A DNA stretch of 64,000 nt from Tanytarsus gracilentus (taxonomy: Eukaryota > Arthropoda > Insecta > Diptera > Chironomidae), in assembly GCA_038502055.1 (NCBI GenBank), contig JAXRKN010000038.1, positions 4,836,001 to 4,900,000 of the forward strand. The letters are read 5' to 3'. A model generated the notes under the pieces. The model was given only the letters and a program-made list of their open reading frames with translations. It made no database searches and was not told the DNA's origin. Every line of letters begins with the position of its first letter. The first letter of the stretch is position 1. Shown one piece after another: positions 27,501 through 37,849 of this stretch. Position numbers and translations under genes: made by a program.

Positions 27501-28421
27501 CGATTCCGTGAGCGACCACAGTATCGCGATTTGTTCAAGGAAATTTTCACTGTCCTTAAGAAGGCGGCAGAAAATAAAGAGGAAGGTGACACGTTACCTC
27601 TCCTCGACGATAATGAAAAGCAAGCTACACAAGAAGAGAGCAAAGTCCCGCCAGTTACGCCAGCGGCCGAGCAGCCTCCATGCGATTTTGACACACAGAG
27701 CATTATGTCATCTGCAATTTCTGAAAATTCAATTGCAGTCTCGGAATGCATCACAAAGTCCGAGCGTAAGAAGGCCAAATCGTATAAGAAGCAAGCCGTT
27801 AAAGACGAAATTGAAAATCGTCCGCCTGTTGTTCAAGTCATAGGTGGCAAACTTGTTACGCCTTACAATCGCGTCGCTCTCGATTTTGCTGCACTCAATG
27901 CAAAGAAACGATCGCGCTTTGGTCGTCGTCGAAGTAAAGACAAGTATGGCACTTCTTCTGGTCGTGATTCTAGTGTTTGCAGTAACGCCTCCAGCGCTTC
28001 GAACACCTCAAATATCGCCGAACAAGAGCATCTACAAGTAAGCCAAAATGAGTGTCAAGTCACATCGACATGTGTTGAGCAAAAAACTCCAGAGCCAGAA
28101 AAGCAAACTCAAGCGCCATTGACGCCCTCAAGAATTCGAAAAATTCGTCGCCCGCGTGAATTAATTCAACTTCAAACACTGTCAACTCTTCCGACTGGCG
28201 AATGGAATGGAGACTCGCTTACAATTTACAACAAAAAAGCAAAAGTAAATAATCCCGTAGGCTTTTATTGTCGTCCGACCACGGCCGATAGCGGTGAAAT
28301 TGTATTCAAATCGAGTGCCGCGTCGCAAGAATTGAAAAAGCTCAAGAAGCTAGATTTAAGTTATGCTGAAGTGCTTAAGCAACAATCAGAGCGTCAGCAA
28401 AGACGAAACAGAAGGAAATAA
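3465..28421 (+). CDS. cen: Centrocortin / CDR2 family coiled-coil protein
   Basis: Shared coding exons are 22868-22980, 23377-23525, 23607-23862, 23927-24484 and 27078-28421 (806 aa). One of three first exons precedes them (3465-3543, 15875-15980 or 19714-19894), predicting about 832, 841 or 866 aa. All donor/acceptor phases fit. The shared part starts with DLQLAAELGKTLLERN, nearly the same as human CDR2 (DLQLAAELGKTLLDRN), and continues as coiled coil through exon 23607. A central region around YNPYKELVAKYEALLE and a later block RPQYRDLFKEIF match the CDR2 C-terminal motifs. The tail is basic. In Drosophila the family member centrocortin binds centrosomin and works at centrosomes and cleavage furrows; in vertebrates CDR2/CDR2L are cytoplasmic onconeural antigens. 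The stop at 28419-28421 is followed within 25 bp by AATAAA. Its 2.6-12.3 kb introns hold the mobile elements listed separately. Confidence 0.9.
7978..8862. mobile_element. Non-autonomous TIR element with TA target duplication
   Basis: The left end TACGGCCAATACGGAAAA (7978) is repeated exactly in inverted orientation at the right end, finishing at 8862. Both ends are flanked by TA (7976-7977 and 8863-8864), the duplication made by Tc1/mariner-type transposases. A second inverted pair lies inside: AAGACTTACTTTTT around 8663-8676 against its complement around 8826-8840, so the right 200 bp can fold as a hairpin. No ORF of useful length lies inside. I read it as a MITE-like element mobilised in trans. 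Confidence 0.75.
9683..10237 (+). CDS. Unrecognised 184-aa ORF nested in a cen intron
   Basis: A single uninterrupted frame begins at ATG 9683, after an in-frame TAA at 9644, and ends TAA at 10237. The product is Glu/Lys-rich in the first half and strongly basic in the second (around SKQRIRKSKRKSAAGG and YNGYHNRRKGK), which could suit a nucleic-acid-binding or nuclear protein. No known domain is visible and there is no signal peptide or membrane segment. An AATAAA lies at 10453-10458. The minus strand has an overlapping 137-codon frame, which I treat as a shadow because its translation has no plausible composition. It could instead be a relic of a mobile element. An AAAGGTGAGAGG just before the ATG also looks like a splice donor, so the gene structure is uncertain. 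Confidence 0.45.
   Translation: MKNYKEERVASSLEVLMHDLENKPKKTNNDIFELLASYIRTTIPVKVEEKEERLVNITENVQVASEQKEKIEPQTERATLPVAFFNSSPKLILRVSCPLKPFSSQLKVSKQRIRKSKRKSAAGGKIMSSANRKDLKKKIDNYKTYNGYHNRRKGKSWCMLDDRELLKFICLKEISLSHKLPDNS
11686..12335 (-). pseudogene. Decayed LINE ORF1-like / FP-domain relic
   Basis: On the minus strand, 12335 downwards reads as a short coiled coil ending in ARLNELEQDKFNNRIEISGL. This matches the LNxLEQxxRxNNIEIxG motif common to insect non-LTR retrotransposon ORF1 and FP-like proteins. Further down, 11996-11686 reads VYFNHSLTSLNRSLY, then GRVFIRDSDGKFGMRI and KDLLEL. This is the layout of the FP C-terminal domain (N-x-LT-x-x-N, then G-x-hydrophobic-hydrophobic-R, then I-x-x-x-x-x-L). 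Between the two parts (about 11990-12150) there are stops and at least two frame changes, so the copy is dead. A further minus-strand open stretch at 12405-12659 may be its 5' part but is not recognisable. It is inserted antisense in the cen intron. No reverse transcriptase part is seen. Confidence 0.6.
15875..15980 (+). CDS. cen: cen alternative first coding exon 2 (middle)
   Basis: ATG at 15875 gives 35 codons plus G (starts MSSVRFKSSSEEKMSM, ends SRYILD) and a perfect GTAAGT donor at 15981. It has the same phase as the other two first exons, so it makes another N-terminal variant and implies an internal promoter. Confidence 0.65.
15981..19713 (+). other. cen intron between first exons 2 and 3
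   Basis: 3.7 kb with no supported gene. A short CACT-type repeat lies near 17335. The last kilobase is somewhat GC- and CT-richer and probably contains the promoter and 5' UTR of first exon 3. Confidence 0.4.
19714..19894 (+). CDS. cen: cen alternative first coding exon 3 (proximal)
   Basis: ATG at 19714 gives 60 codons plus G, ending IELECLNGPQ before the donor GTTAAC. The WDYTIELECLNGPQ-DLQLAAELG junction has the same layout as human CDR2, where a WYDHQDLQQ segment directly precedes DLQLAAELG. This exon therefore probably encodes the ancestral N-terminus. Upstream in-frame codons extend to 19588 but without an ATG. The preceding kilobase (about 18.6-19.5 kb) has scattered Ser/Arg-rich short frames and looks like 5' UTR or promoter. 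Confidence 0.75.
19895..22867 (+). other. cen intron before the shared coding exons
   Basis: Nothing but short frames on both strands; no repeat or RNA gene recognised. The acceptor at 22867 (TTCTCAAATAG) is shared by all three isoforms. Confidence 0.4.
24485..27077 (+). other. cen intron before the last exon
   Basis: 2.6 kb, AT-rich. It contains one possible 36-nt phase-0 cassette exon (25062-25097). If the donor at 24485 is not used, the frame continues to a stop at 24550, giving a truncated product. Nothing else is supported. Confidence 0.4.
25062..25097 (+). other. cen: Possible 12-codon cassette exon of cen
   Basis: GCGTTCAG precedes 36 nt encoding VDLQSVDEKGLK, followed by GTGCAT. Both flanking exons meet in phase 0 and 36 is a multiple of three, so inclusion would keep the frame. 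The polypyrimidine tract and donor are weak, so this is tentative. Confidence 0.25.
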
Positions 28422-28441
28422 ATTTTTTTCAAGTATTTAAA

Positions 28442-28447
28442 AATAAA
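28442..28447 (+). terminator. Possible poly(A) signal of cen
   Basis: AATAAA 21 bp after the cen stop codon. It is close to the stop and AT-rich sequence makes chance matches common, so longer 3' ends are possible. Confidence 0.35.
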
Positions 28448-29198
28448 ATTAACAATCCTTTAAGTATTTTTTTTCCCCACTAATGTGCGCATAATAATTT
28501 TTTTGATTATATATTATATTTAAAACAATTTTTTTTCTGTTAATCTAAATTATTAAGCTTTTTTGAATGTGAGTAGGTTTATAAAGGAAGGATTCGAACG
28601 TATTTTTGTAAGGAATTTTTCAATTGTGAAAAAATGTCAGAACTCGAATAAAAAAGATTTTTTTTTGTCTGAAATGAATTTGGCCATTATTAAAAAAATG
28701 TGTGTTTTAATTTTTCTTCACATGAGCTACATTTATTTTCTTTTTTCTTTTCAATCAAAATATATCAGGACATCATTTAAGGAAATCTTTTGCATTTATT
28801 TACTTAGTAGATTGTTCTTTTCAAATCTCAACTGTCAATATAGTATTTCTTTTGTGAATATTATTTATTTTACGGTGAGTTAAGCATTCGAACAACATGA
28901 AAAAAAGCTTTCGAGAAATGCAAAATGTTTTCGTTTGGCTTTTGCTTTCAGAGAGTTAAACAAAATGCAATATCATGTGTGTTCTTGCATGCAGCAAATT
29001 ACCTTAAAACTATTCAATTATTATCTAAAATTTTGTTCAATCAACCGTAAATTTTTAAATTTTTTAGCAATTTTAAATTTTAGAGCTTTCAACCGTTATG
29101 TTTTTTTTAGAATGAATGACTTTTTACATCGTAATGAAAATCATCAAAAATTAAGGTGGTAAGAATTTAAAATCTCCATTTATTGCACCGCAAGATGC
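28448..29198. other. Convergent 3' region, cen / USP30
   Basis: Very AT-rich. Frames at 28563-28883 and 28935-29162 are Phe/Ile/Lys-rich and look like chance. The sequence is probably 3' UTR of both convergent genes; TTTATT at 29179-29184 would be the minus-strand poly(A) signal for USP30. Confidence 0.45.
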
Positions 29199-31096
29199 TT
29201 AAATTCGGTTGTTTGACCGGTCGTAAAATAACATGTAAGCAGGACTCGATAAAACTTCCTCGAAAGAAACCTCCTTCACAAGATGATCTGATGTCAAATA
29301 CCACCTGTTAAATAGATTAAAAATTAAATCTAATAAAAATTTTCTAAACTATAATTTACTTGTGATAGTTCCGGAGAGAGCCTCTTCGGTATGTGATGAA
29401 GTGTCCGCAATTCGATGCGTCGCCACTGTGGACAATTACAGCCAAAAGTCTATAGAGATTACGAGGAAATCCTCCGAATGAAGAAGAGAACGGCGATCCA
29501 AATTGAACACTTTCGTTTGTCGGTGTCATGTTATTGAGACTTGAATAAAGTGACATTGTAGAGCCCCATGGAGTAGAGCACTGACTTCCAAGTGCAGGCT
29601 GAATAAATGAATAAGGTGCCATAGAAAGCGATTCGGGAAAATGAACAAAGTCGTTTCGCTTGTGCGGATATCCATTTGACCAGCTTGTCCTTGAAATGTG
29701 AATTGCCTTTAATTAGAGAATTTATTAAAGCAATTAAAATTCATAAATTCATATTCAAACTTTACCAAGCACGGTGGCAATTTTGTAAAGGTAATGGTTT
29801 TGTTGTGATTCGAAATTTGATTACAGCTCTCGCACTCCACGTCATTTAGCTTAAATTGATAATTTTAAAACATTGCATTATATCAAGTTATATTTAAATT
29901 ACCACTTCTGGCTGAACGTAATCTCCGAGGAGTTGACCTAAGCTCAGGAGCGACTGGTTGATGTTTTCCGGCAGCGACAACGTAACACTCTCAAATTTAT
30001 CTACTCGTACAACGGTCTTATAGTTGCAGGCTGAACACTGTAACTGTGAACTAATACTTCCTTTAAACGGTATTGCAATATTCTTTGTGAGATTAGCATT
30101 CCACACGGAAACGCGTCCTGGACCTCGTGACAATCGATCGAGAGATCGATACGAGCCATGATTTCTCCTATTAAATGCATCTCCATTGCCAAATACATTT
30201 CGTTGTTGTCTGACTGTGGTGTTTGAAATTATTGACGGTGGCGAGTCTTGAATTGACCTGTCTCTTTCATCGTCGAGCTCATTCTCGTCAACTGTAGATT
30301 GGTTGGATTCGGGTGTTTGTGCTTCACTTCTTACCAGTCTCAAAAGATTTGAAGACTCATTATAAGTTTCTTTATCAAACTCTGTCAGCATTGCACTCGA
30401 TGGTCGTGCTGGAAGTGGCTGTTGAATGGCCTTTATATCACCTAATGCATCACTTAAACATCCAATTTTCTTTGGTTTCAATGCCTCTTCTTCGAGCGAT
30501 GTAAGTATGACATGGAACAGTTCATGCGGATCATGTTCTTGCTCCGGAATTATCCATCCTAAATTATTAAGGGCTCTTATTACTGGCGCAGGATTACTAG
30601 GATCAGTTCGAATTGTTGAATGGGTGCCATTCACTGATTCAAGAATAGTCAAAAGCGAATTAATCAGCGATTTTTTGTCCATAGAATCCTGAAGCTGTAT
30701 CCACGTTAAGAATTGTGGTGAACTGGCGAAAGACTGTAGAACGGCATTAAGAAAGCAAGTGTTGCCAAAATTAATTAAGCCGCTAATTTGACCTCTTCGT
30801 TGCCTGAAAAGAATAAAAATTTGTCATGAAAAATCGATAATTGATGAGAAAATTTTGTCACTTACCTTAATCTTGATTTTGAATTGTTGGGCCATAGGAC
30901 AAAAGCACTGACTCCAACTAAAGCAGCACCAGCAACAACGCCTGTTAGTTCATTGATGGAGGAAAGTTGAATTATGATTTTTTTTTTAGAATTTTTATTG
31001 AGTGGAAAATAAGTCGTGAAAATTGCGTTATTTAATGATTTCAAAGCTATTCTATAAAATTATTTACTTACCCATAAGTATCCGATCTGATTCCAT
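29199..31096 (-). CDS. Usp30: USP30, mitochondrial outer-membrane deubiquitinase
   Basis: Six minus-strand coding exons: 31096-31072, 30941-30866, 30803-29903, 29849-29766, 29706-29360 and 29304-29199 (512 aa; human 517). A short N-terminus leads into one membrane helix (residues about 9-27, GVVAGAALVGVSAFVLWP), as in human USP30. The Cys box is GLINFGNTCFLNAV, with catalytic Cys about 50. The His box is NCGHFITYRR, with His about 464. The third catalytic residue is Ser about 483 in YLTSDHLV, matching the unusual Cys-His-Ser triad of human USP30 (Ser477). Zinc-type CxxC pairs appear as CSACN and CESCN. The family removes ubiquitin (preferring K6 chains) from mitochondrial proteins and opposes Parkin-driven mitophagy. 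A 130-residue low-complexity insert (residues about 120-255) is probably lineage-specific. The start codon is 244 bp from that of the divergent zinc-finger gene. Confidence 0.93.
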
Positions 31097-31339
31097 TGTG
31101 AGAAAGTCACATTCAAGTGCTTCTTCCTAGTTTAAATTTAATTTATTTACTTTTTCTCATCAAATTTTTTCTTTTTCAATTTTAGCTGTGTCGTTTTGGC
31201 AAAACGCCAGTGACCTCAAAATTTAAAATATTTTTGACCGTTTCTGTTAAAATTTTTGTAGTACCCTGTTTTATAGTGTTTGTAAACAAATGAAACCGAC
31301 TTAAAAAATTAATTATTTTACTCATTTAATCGTTTCGAA
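31097..31339. promoter_or_regulatory. Short divergent promoter region, USP30 / ZAD finger A
   Basis: Only 243 bp separate the two opposite start codons, so both transcripts must start within or near this interval. I see no TATA-like motif that I would call. Confidence 0.5.
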
Positions 31340-32693
31340 ATGGACTCTTTACTTGTAAATCACTTAAGCTGTTGTCGTTGCTGCGCTAATCAATTGAAGA
31401 CAGGTCAAAAAACTGTGAGAATCTCTAAATCAATAGTAAAAAAATTTTTTGATCTTTTTAATACTGAGGTAATAATTATTTTTTAATACATGAGCTTTTA
31501 TTATCAAAATTAATTGTTAATTTCAGCTAATAATGTCCGAAAGCTTTTCAAGTGTGATATGCGAGTCCTGTAATTCAAAACTAAGCGAATTTAGTGATTT
31601 CAAATTCGAATTTATCGAATATCAAACAAAACTCTCCGCTTATATCAGTGAAGATCCAGGATCAGAAACACACTCACAAATCAAAGAAAATACAAGTCAA
31701 ATTTATCAAGAAAATGAAATTGACACAGACGAACTGCATATGAAAGTCGAAAGCATAGAAGATGATGAAATTTTAGCGTACGAAGAAGAACCAAGTAGCA
31801 CCTACGAAGAGCAATTTATTATTTTGAATGATGAGCTGAGAGAGGAGAAACCAAAAGTGGAAAAGTTTTGCAATTTCTGCAACAGATACTTTTCAGTTAA
31901 AAGTTATTATCAGCATATAATTAGACAGCATACTGTTGGCATTGAATTTATATGTGATATCGATGGAAAAAGCTTTCGTCTTAAGAATGATCTTCGTGAG
32001 CACATGAAAAGACACGTCCATATCGACACACGACCAAGATTCTACTGTAAAACATGCCAAAATCCCTTTCTATCAATGAGTGCCCTAAAGAATCATGAAA
32101 ACTACTTCCATTCAGAATATGAAGAAGAACATCCATGTGAGCATTGCTACAAAGTGTTTCCATCACGCATGAAAATTCAACAACACATCAAAAATTGTCA
32201 TTTAAATGTTTCTTTCGTATGTCCTCAATGTAACAAAGTATATGCAACGCCCGCTTCGCTTAAAAAACACTTACAGAAAAATCATGAAACTAAGCACCCA
32301 TGCATTGTTTGCAAAAAATTGTTTGCTCGTACGTCTATGAGTCAACATATGACTCGACACACTGCTCCTCAGTTTAAGTGCAACTTTGAGAACTGTAATC
32401 GAGAATTTCATAGAAAATCGTCATTAAAGAGTCACATGGAAAGCCATGAGAATCTCGAGCCAATACAATGCTCTGAGTGCGAAGCCACATTTCCAACAGC
32501 CCGTCACCTTTATAGACATAAACAGAGGCAACATAATTCATCACGAGCTCAATGTGAAGTTGTAAACTGCTTTCATGCAACCACTCGAAAAGATTACTTA
32601 GTAAGGCATTATCAATGTCACAGAGAGCTCGACGAAACAACTCGGAAAATGTTAATAGACCGAGTAAAAGATTTAAAAAACATTGGTTGGTAA
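31340..32693 (+). CDS. ZAD C2H2 zinc-finger protein A
   Basis: Two exons, 31340-31468 and 31527-32693, phase 0, 431 aa. The N-terminus is a ZAD (zinc-finger-associated domain): CCRCC at residues about 11-15 and CESCN about 60 residues on, the four-Cys layout that dimerises in insects. An acidic linker follows (residues about 80-150). Then come about nine C2H2 units, including FCNFCNRYF, YCKTCQNPF, PCEHCYKVF, VCPQCNKVY and QCSECEATF. One unit near the start (ICDIDGKSF) lacks its second Cys. The C-terminal tail after the last His is LDETTRKMLIDRVKDL, also seen in the two other ZAD genes here. Probable nuclear DNA-binding regulator; targets cannot be read from sequence. Confidence 0.88.
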
Positions 32694-32790
32694 TTTTACA
32701 TTAAATGTTAATTTTGTAAAACAATTTTTTTTAAATAATTTATTTGTAAAGCATGGATATCACAAAAAATTCAAAGTTAACGATTAAAAT

Positions 32791-34715
32791 TTACATTGCA
32801 TCAAAATGGAATCGTTGTGCCTCTTGAAGTTTTTCTTGCTTGTCTTCCCTCCTCTCTTTTACGTGCAGTATGAGGATTATTAAAAGAATGAGTAAGCAAA
32901 TGCCTAGAAATAAAAAATGATTAAAAATATTTTTGTTGCAAGAAGATCTATTATAAAATTACCTAAAAGTGCAATTACTGAGCGGACAATGAGTTTGCTT
33001 GGAGTAACAAAGAGTTGTGCTTTCCATGTCGATGGCTTCGTTGCCTCTATTGGAATTACAAACATTTGTGAATTTGGAATTAATTGCTGCCAAATTCTAC
33101 TCTTTCCTGCCAAGCCAATTCGCACATCATCGACAAAATTGGGAGTTCTTCCTAGTCCGAAGCATGTGTAGGGAAGATGAAGTGAGAAATATGCAGATTG
33201 AGGAAGCTGTGTAGAGATGCCGTTTTGATCATTGCCCTCTTGGGTAGTCGTTTTATATTTAATACTCGGACCCGGAAGGTTTGTTCCGTAGTTTCTTTTT
33301 CTCGTGCCGAAGGGTGCTTGCTTTGAGGGCGCCTTCTTATTATTGAGACCAGTCAATACAATTACTTTCACAAAATTGGCGTCATAGTCGAGGGTGTTTC
33401 TAAACGCCAAAGGCCTATATTTTGAGCCATTCTTTTGCAATAAAATCACATCGAGGATGCCATCTTGATAAAAGTCATAAAAACTTCCCATCACTGTGTC
33501 AACGCCAAAGGGATGTAATGCATTCCATTTGACGACGAAAGTGCGCTTAAATCTATCAAATTCTTTTGGATTGGGATTTGCCACGTTCTCAAGAAGGAAC
33601 GTCTGTATGGCTTGACCACCTTTCTTTTTCTCTAATGTCACGAGGAGATCGGGATAGCCATCGTTGTTAAAATCTCCAGCTCTTATAGCAATAATTCGCC
33701 GATAAAAATCGTGTTGATGATCGTAGTTCTTTTCGCTTTTGGGCGTTAAAAATCCCCACTTTGTGTCGTTATTAAATTGATCAAAATTAACATTGAGATC
33801 ATGACAATGCTCAAAAGATTGAACACAAATGGTAGACTCCTTACATTCTTTGTCCTTGCAGAAAGGCATAAGCTGATGAAGAACGCCGTTTAGCTCAAGA
33901 TCCATGAATATAGCCTGGCCATAATGTCCCTTACCGACTGGATTCTTTAAAGTGTGATTGTAATGATAGCGTCCATCTAAACTTCCATCATGTGAGTTAT
34001 TTGCGAGCCACACCTCAAAGCCTCTGTCGCTCGAAAGGACAAGATCTGCAAGCCAATCGTCATTCATGTCGAGGACAGAATGAGAATGCGGAATTTTAAG
34101 ATTTCCAAGCTCTGCTTCCGTCACATTGAGCAGTTCCTCGACCGGTGCCATTCCTCTTTTGTTTTTTGCAAATATCCAAACAGCTCTCTTTCCCTCAAGA
34201 TTTGATCCAAGCAGATCAATTACCATGTCGTCGTTATAGTCCACACCTAGCGGTTCGCCTAGCATCGTAACGAGAGGCTCTGTGTTATTTTTAGTGCAGT
34301 TAATTTGGCTTGTAGCTGGATCTGATGGATCTCCATAGTTAATGAAAATTCCCACTTTATTTTCATCGTCTAGCTTTACAGTAAACATGACGTCCATAAA
34401 TGCGTCTCCATCGAAATCTCCGGGCACAACTGATGTTATTTTGAGATCCGGATAATGGCAACGAAGGTTTATGTCTTGTTTTAATAAAGGAGGGTTTTCA
34501 ACGTTAGCCAGCAGAATGTCTATCGTATGAAAATTGTCTCGCAGCACAAAGACATCAGTAAATTCATCAGAATTAAAATCGCCATAAGCAGCTGGAATTG
34601 CGTCAATTTGGCTTTCAAAAGCTAAATTTGTGATGTCAGATGCAAGAGTATAATAATAATTTAGTGTGATTATAAAAATCAAAATTATTCGAGTTATCTT
34701 TATATTTTCACTCAT
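32791..34715 (-). CDS. ITFG1: ITFG1 / TIP (LINKIN) FG-GAP membrane protein
   Basis: Two exons, 34715-32963 and 32903-32791, phase 1, 621 aa (human 612). A signal peptide (IILIFIITLNYYYTLAS) is followed by an ectodomain with integrin-like FG-GAP/DxNxD loops: YGDFNSDEFTDVF, PGDFDGDAFMDV, VDYNDDMVIDL, LDMNDDWLADLV and AGDFNNDGYPDLL. One membrane helix lies near the C-terminus (SVIALLGICLLILLIILI), and a short basic cytoplasmic tail ends QRFHFDAM, the family's conserved ending (human HRFHFDAM). Family members are cell-surface proteins linked to adhesion and, in mammals, T-cell modulation. Its stop is 97 bp from the stop of the convergent zinc-finger gene; TTTATT at 32739-32744 would be its poly(A) signal, so the 3' UTRs probably overlap. 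Confidence 0.93.
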
Positions 34716-34893
34716 TCTCGAGTTTAGTCTTTTAAAGTGCTTTTAATTTAATTCTTTTTCACTTCATTCGATAATTTTAACACGTATTATTCAATATTAA
34801 AATCAATTTTTCACTAAATTTCGCCATAAATATTTTTGTAAACAAAGATTTTATTTTTGAATTTATGATGACCGTTAAAAAATTAAGCTTAAT

Positions 34894-36429
34894 TTAGGGT
34901 TCTTCGTTCCACTTCAAAACTCGTATGCTCTCGAGAACTCCTACCATTTCCTCTTGTGTCAGCTCCTTGTGATGCTTCATGACATGCTCGCGATATTTAT
35001 CCTTTCTATAGAAAGTTAAATCACATCCAAAACATTTTCTTGTCACTTTCTTATGTACTCGTTGCGTATGACGTTTCAAATCTTAAAAGAATGGAGGAAT
35101 TAGAGTTGATTGATTTCAGAAAATTTAAATGATTTACCTCTCACAGTATAGAATGTACTTCCACATTGAATACATTCAACTGGTTTGTCGGTGGAGTGTT
35201 TAAGAATGTGGTGTTCGAAGAGAATTTTCTGATGAAATTTCTTCCGACAATCTCCAATATTGCATGTATATTTTGGCTCATCGTGATAGCGCATATGAAG
35301 CTTAAGATTTTCCATGCAGGTGTAAAGTTTTCCGCAAACCTTACACGTAATTTTCTTTTCGCCATGCACATGCTCGATATGCTTCTTAATGTCTCGATGA
35401 TAGAAGAACTTTAGGCAAATTGGACACTGGCGATTTCTTTCACGCTTGTGAAAGCTTCGAACGTGATCTTCGAGGTGTTTCTTGTATTCGTACTCTTTAT
35501 CGCATAAGCCGCAAAAATGATACTTTCTTCGACTCTTATGACCTTTAACTCCAGCTAGCACTGAATGGGTGTCATGATCGTGCCTTTTTAGAAGAATTTT
35601 GCTTGGAAAGTCTTTATCGCATTTCTGGCATATCAAGTCAATGTGCATTAGTTCGGAATGGAGATCAACGTGCGTTTGGAGTATGTCAATGTTGCAAAGA
35701 TCACAGTGAACCACTTCTTCATCTAAAGTGCTATCAACTTTCGAGCAATCATATTCTTCTAAGCTCTCTTCGTAGTATTCATTTGAGTCGCCTTGATCTA
35801 ATTCCATCTCTTCACGGGATCTTTTGTTATTCGATTCATCTTCTTCAATTTTCTCTATTTTCAAAATTGAACTCGACGGTTCTTCCTCTTCCGAGTACAC
35901 GAAAGTATTTTCTTCATTATTGACGTCCGAGCTTTCTTCGAGAGTTTCTTCCCACAGCGCTTCTTCCTCATCATCATCTATGTCGGCCTCAACTATTTCA
36001 TATTCAAATTGCTGATCGCCTATACATGATTTTTCAGCTTCTTCCTGCTTATTTGATACCTCTTCGAGTAAGATTGTCTCTGGCGATTCGTCGAGTTCAA
36101 GTCCGAGAAGACTGTATAGGGAACTTTGTTTTTCTATAAGATCATTTCGCAAATTCGAGAATGTTTCCAAGTCACTGGCACACAGCTGGCAGATACGGTT
36201 GGTTAAAACATCAATTTTTAAAAGCTAAAATTATGATTATAAGTTAAACATGATAAAATTAAAGGTTTCAGCTTACTCTAATTGTTGTTAAATTAAAAAA
36301 CTGTTCCAAAATGTCTTCCGTAATATCCACACTTTTCCGTTCATCAATTATCAATCGGAGACAGCATCTGCATTTACGCATGATGTCTTTTAGATCTATT
36401 TTCCCATTTAATCCTTGAATTTCCGACAT
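34894..36429 (-). CDS. ZAD C2H2 zinc-finger protein B
   Basis: Three exons, 36429-36277, 36224-35138 and 35081-34894, phases 0 and 1, 475 aa. The ZAD is split by the first intron: KCRCCL in exon 1 and RICQLCASD in exon 2. A long acidic linker follows (residues about 90-215, rich in Glu/Asp). Then come about nine C2H2-like units, including ICQKCDKDF, FCGLCDKEY, QCPICLKFF, TCKVCGKLY and ECIQCGSTF, and the last, FGCDLTFYRKDKYREHVMKHH. The tail LTQEEMVGVLESIRVLKW parallels the tails of ZAD proteins A and C. It lies 180 bp downstream of the ITFG1 start on the same strand and is divergent from Prx5. Probable nuclear regulator. Confidence 0.88.
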
Positions 36430-36909
36430 TTTTTAAAATTTTAATTTTTCTCTTTTTGTTTGTAAACAATAATTTAAAGTCTTAGCCCAAGAACGAGTCG
36501 CGCGTGCATTAAAAATGAAAAGTTTGATTTTTTTACGAGCTTTTTTTATTTGATGGGTTTTTCTGCTCTTTTATAAAATTATATCACATTTTAAAATTGT
36601 TAACTAACTAAATTTAGCAATGTCCAACACGAGCTTTCAATTTTACAATTAGTTTTAAAAATTTAAAATTATCAACTGTCAAATGACACGTGGTTTTTGA
36701 AATTTAAATTTTTTGAATTTTATTTTAAATTTAAGTTTTTTATTTTTATGAAAATTTAAAATTTTTACAACTTTTTAACTTTCAATTTCATGTCAGCCGA
36801 CAGTAATTATGGTAATTCTAACCCCTCGAAAAGTAATTTTCAAGGTCGCGCCTCACAGTTCTCCGGTGTTTATCAATTCCTGCAATTTTATTTTCATTTC
36901 TCAGTCTTA

Positions 36910-37751
36910 ATGCATACATTGGCGAAGTTAAACGTATCTAATACTTTAAGAGTTGCATTTAATCTAACGCGAGCACTTTCAACAACGAAAATGGTTCAAA
37001 TTAAGGTAAGAATTATGGAAAATAAATGTTTATTGCATAATCGTGTGTACTTAAGAACTATACAACAACTACAATAACATGTCAATCATGCTTGTATCAC
37101 GTGTTTAAAGGAAGGAGACAAAGTTCCATCTGTGGATCTCTTTGAGGACTCTCCCGCGAATAAAATTAATATTGCTGATTTGTGTGCCAACAAAAAAGTC
37201 GCGCTTTTCGCAGTTCCCGGTAAGAAAGTTATGCTTGCGCTCACTTTTATGAATTTGAGTATAAACTTTTGATATTTTATGGTGTTAGTGGGCTCTAACA
37301 AAATTCAAATTCCACTCAAATATCTCTTTTTTTTAAATTTTAGGAGCATTTACTCCCGGCTGTTCCAAGACTCATCTTCCCGGCTACATTGCAAAGGAAT
37401 TTGAATTAAAGTCAAAGGGAATCAATGAAATTGTCTGCGTCAGGTAATTTGATCCAATATTTACTCTCTTAATATTTACACTGCATTGTCACTTCGTTTA
37501 GTGTCAACGATCCATTTGTCATGGGCGCATGGGCAACACAATTCAATACCAAAGGAAAGATTCGCATGCTCGCAGATCCATCAGCAAATTTTGTAAAGGC
37601 TCTCGATTTAACAATCGAATTGCCGCCTCTTGGAGGAGTTCGTGCAAAGAGATTCAGCATGGTCATTGATAATGGAATTATTTCAGAGCTAAATGTTGAG
37701 CCCGATGGAACTGGTCTCTCGTGCTCATTGGCAGACCGCTTGAAACTCTAA
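36910..37751 (+). CDS. Prx5: Peroxiredoxin 5, mitochondrial/cytosolic
   Basis: Four exons, 36910-37005, 37111-37219, 37344-37443 and 37502-37751, 184 aa. The peroxidatic Cys is at about 75 in AFTPGCSKTHLPGY and the resolving Cys at about 176 in DGTGLSCSLAD, the atypical 2-Cys layout of PRDX5. Other matches are CVSVNDPFVMGAW and KRFSMVIDNG. It reduces H2O2, alkyl hydroperoxides and peroxynitrite using thioredoxin. The first about 28 residues (MHTLAKLNVSNTLRVAF...) are basic and amphipathic, a likely mitochondrial presequence. An internal Met (MVQIK) could give a cytosolic form. An in-frame ATG upstream at 36790 would add 40 residues; I prefer 36910 because it starts the presequence directly. 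AATAAA is at 37844-37849. Confidence 0.95.
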
Positions 37752-37843
37752 GAATTTTTATTGTCATCGCTTCTATAGGCATCTATACCAATATTTTTCC
37801 TTTTTAAAAGTTTAAATGTCAAGTCTATAAGCAACTGAAAAAA

Positions 37844-37849
37844 AATAAA
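37844..37849 (+). terminator. Poly(A) signal of Prx5
   Basis: AATAAA about 93 bp after the Prx5 stop codon, in the expected range. Confidence 0.5.

Noticed and set aside
27292..27843. 183-codon plus-strand frame in another phase of the cen last exon
   Set aside because: Overlaps the true 448-codon frame; Arg/Gln/Ser-rich out-of-phase translation.
28563..28883. 106-codon frame after the cen stop
   Set aside because: Very Phe/Ile/Lys-rich, in probable 3' UTR; no supporting signals.
36790..36909. Upstream in-frame ATG adding 40 residues to Prx5
   Set aside because: The added sequence is not typical of a presequence, and the ATG at 36910 begins a good one; probably 5' UTR.
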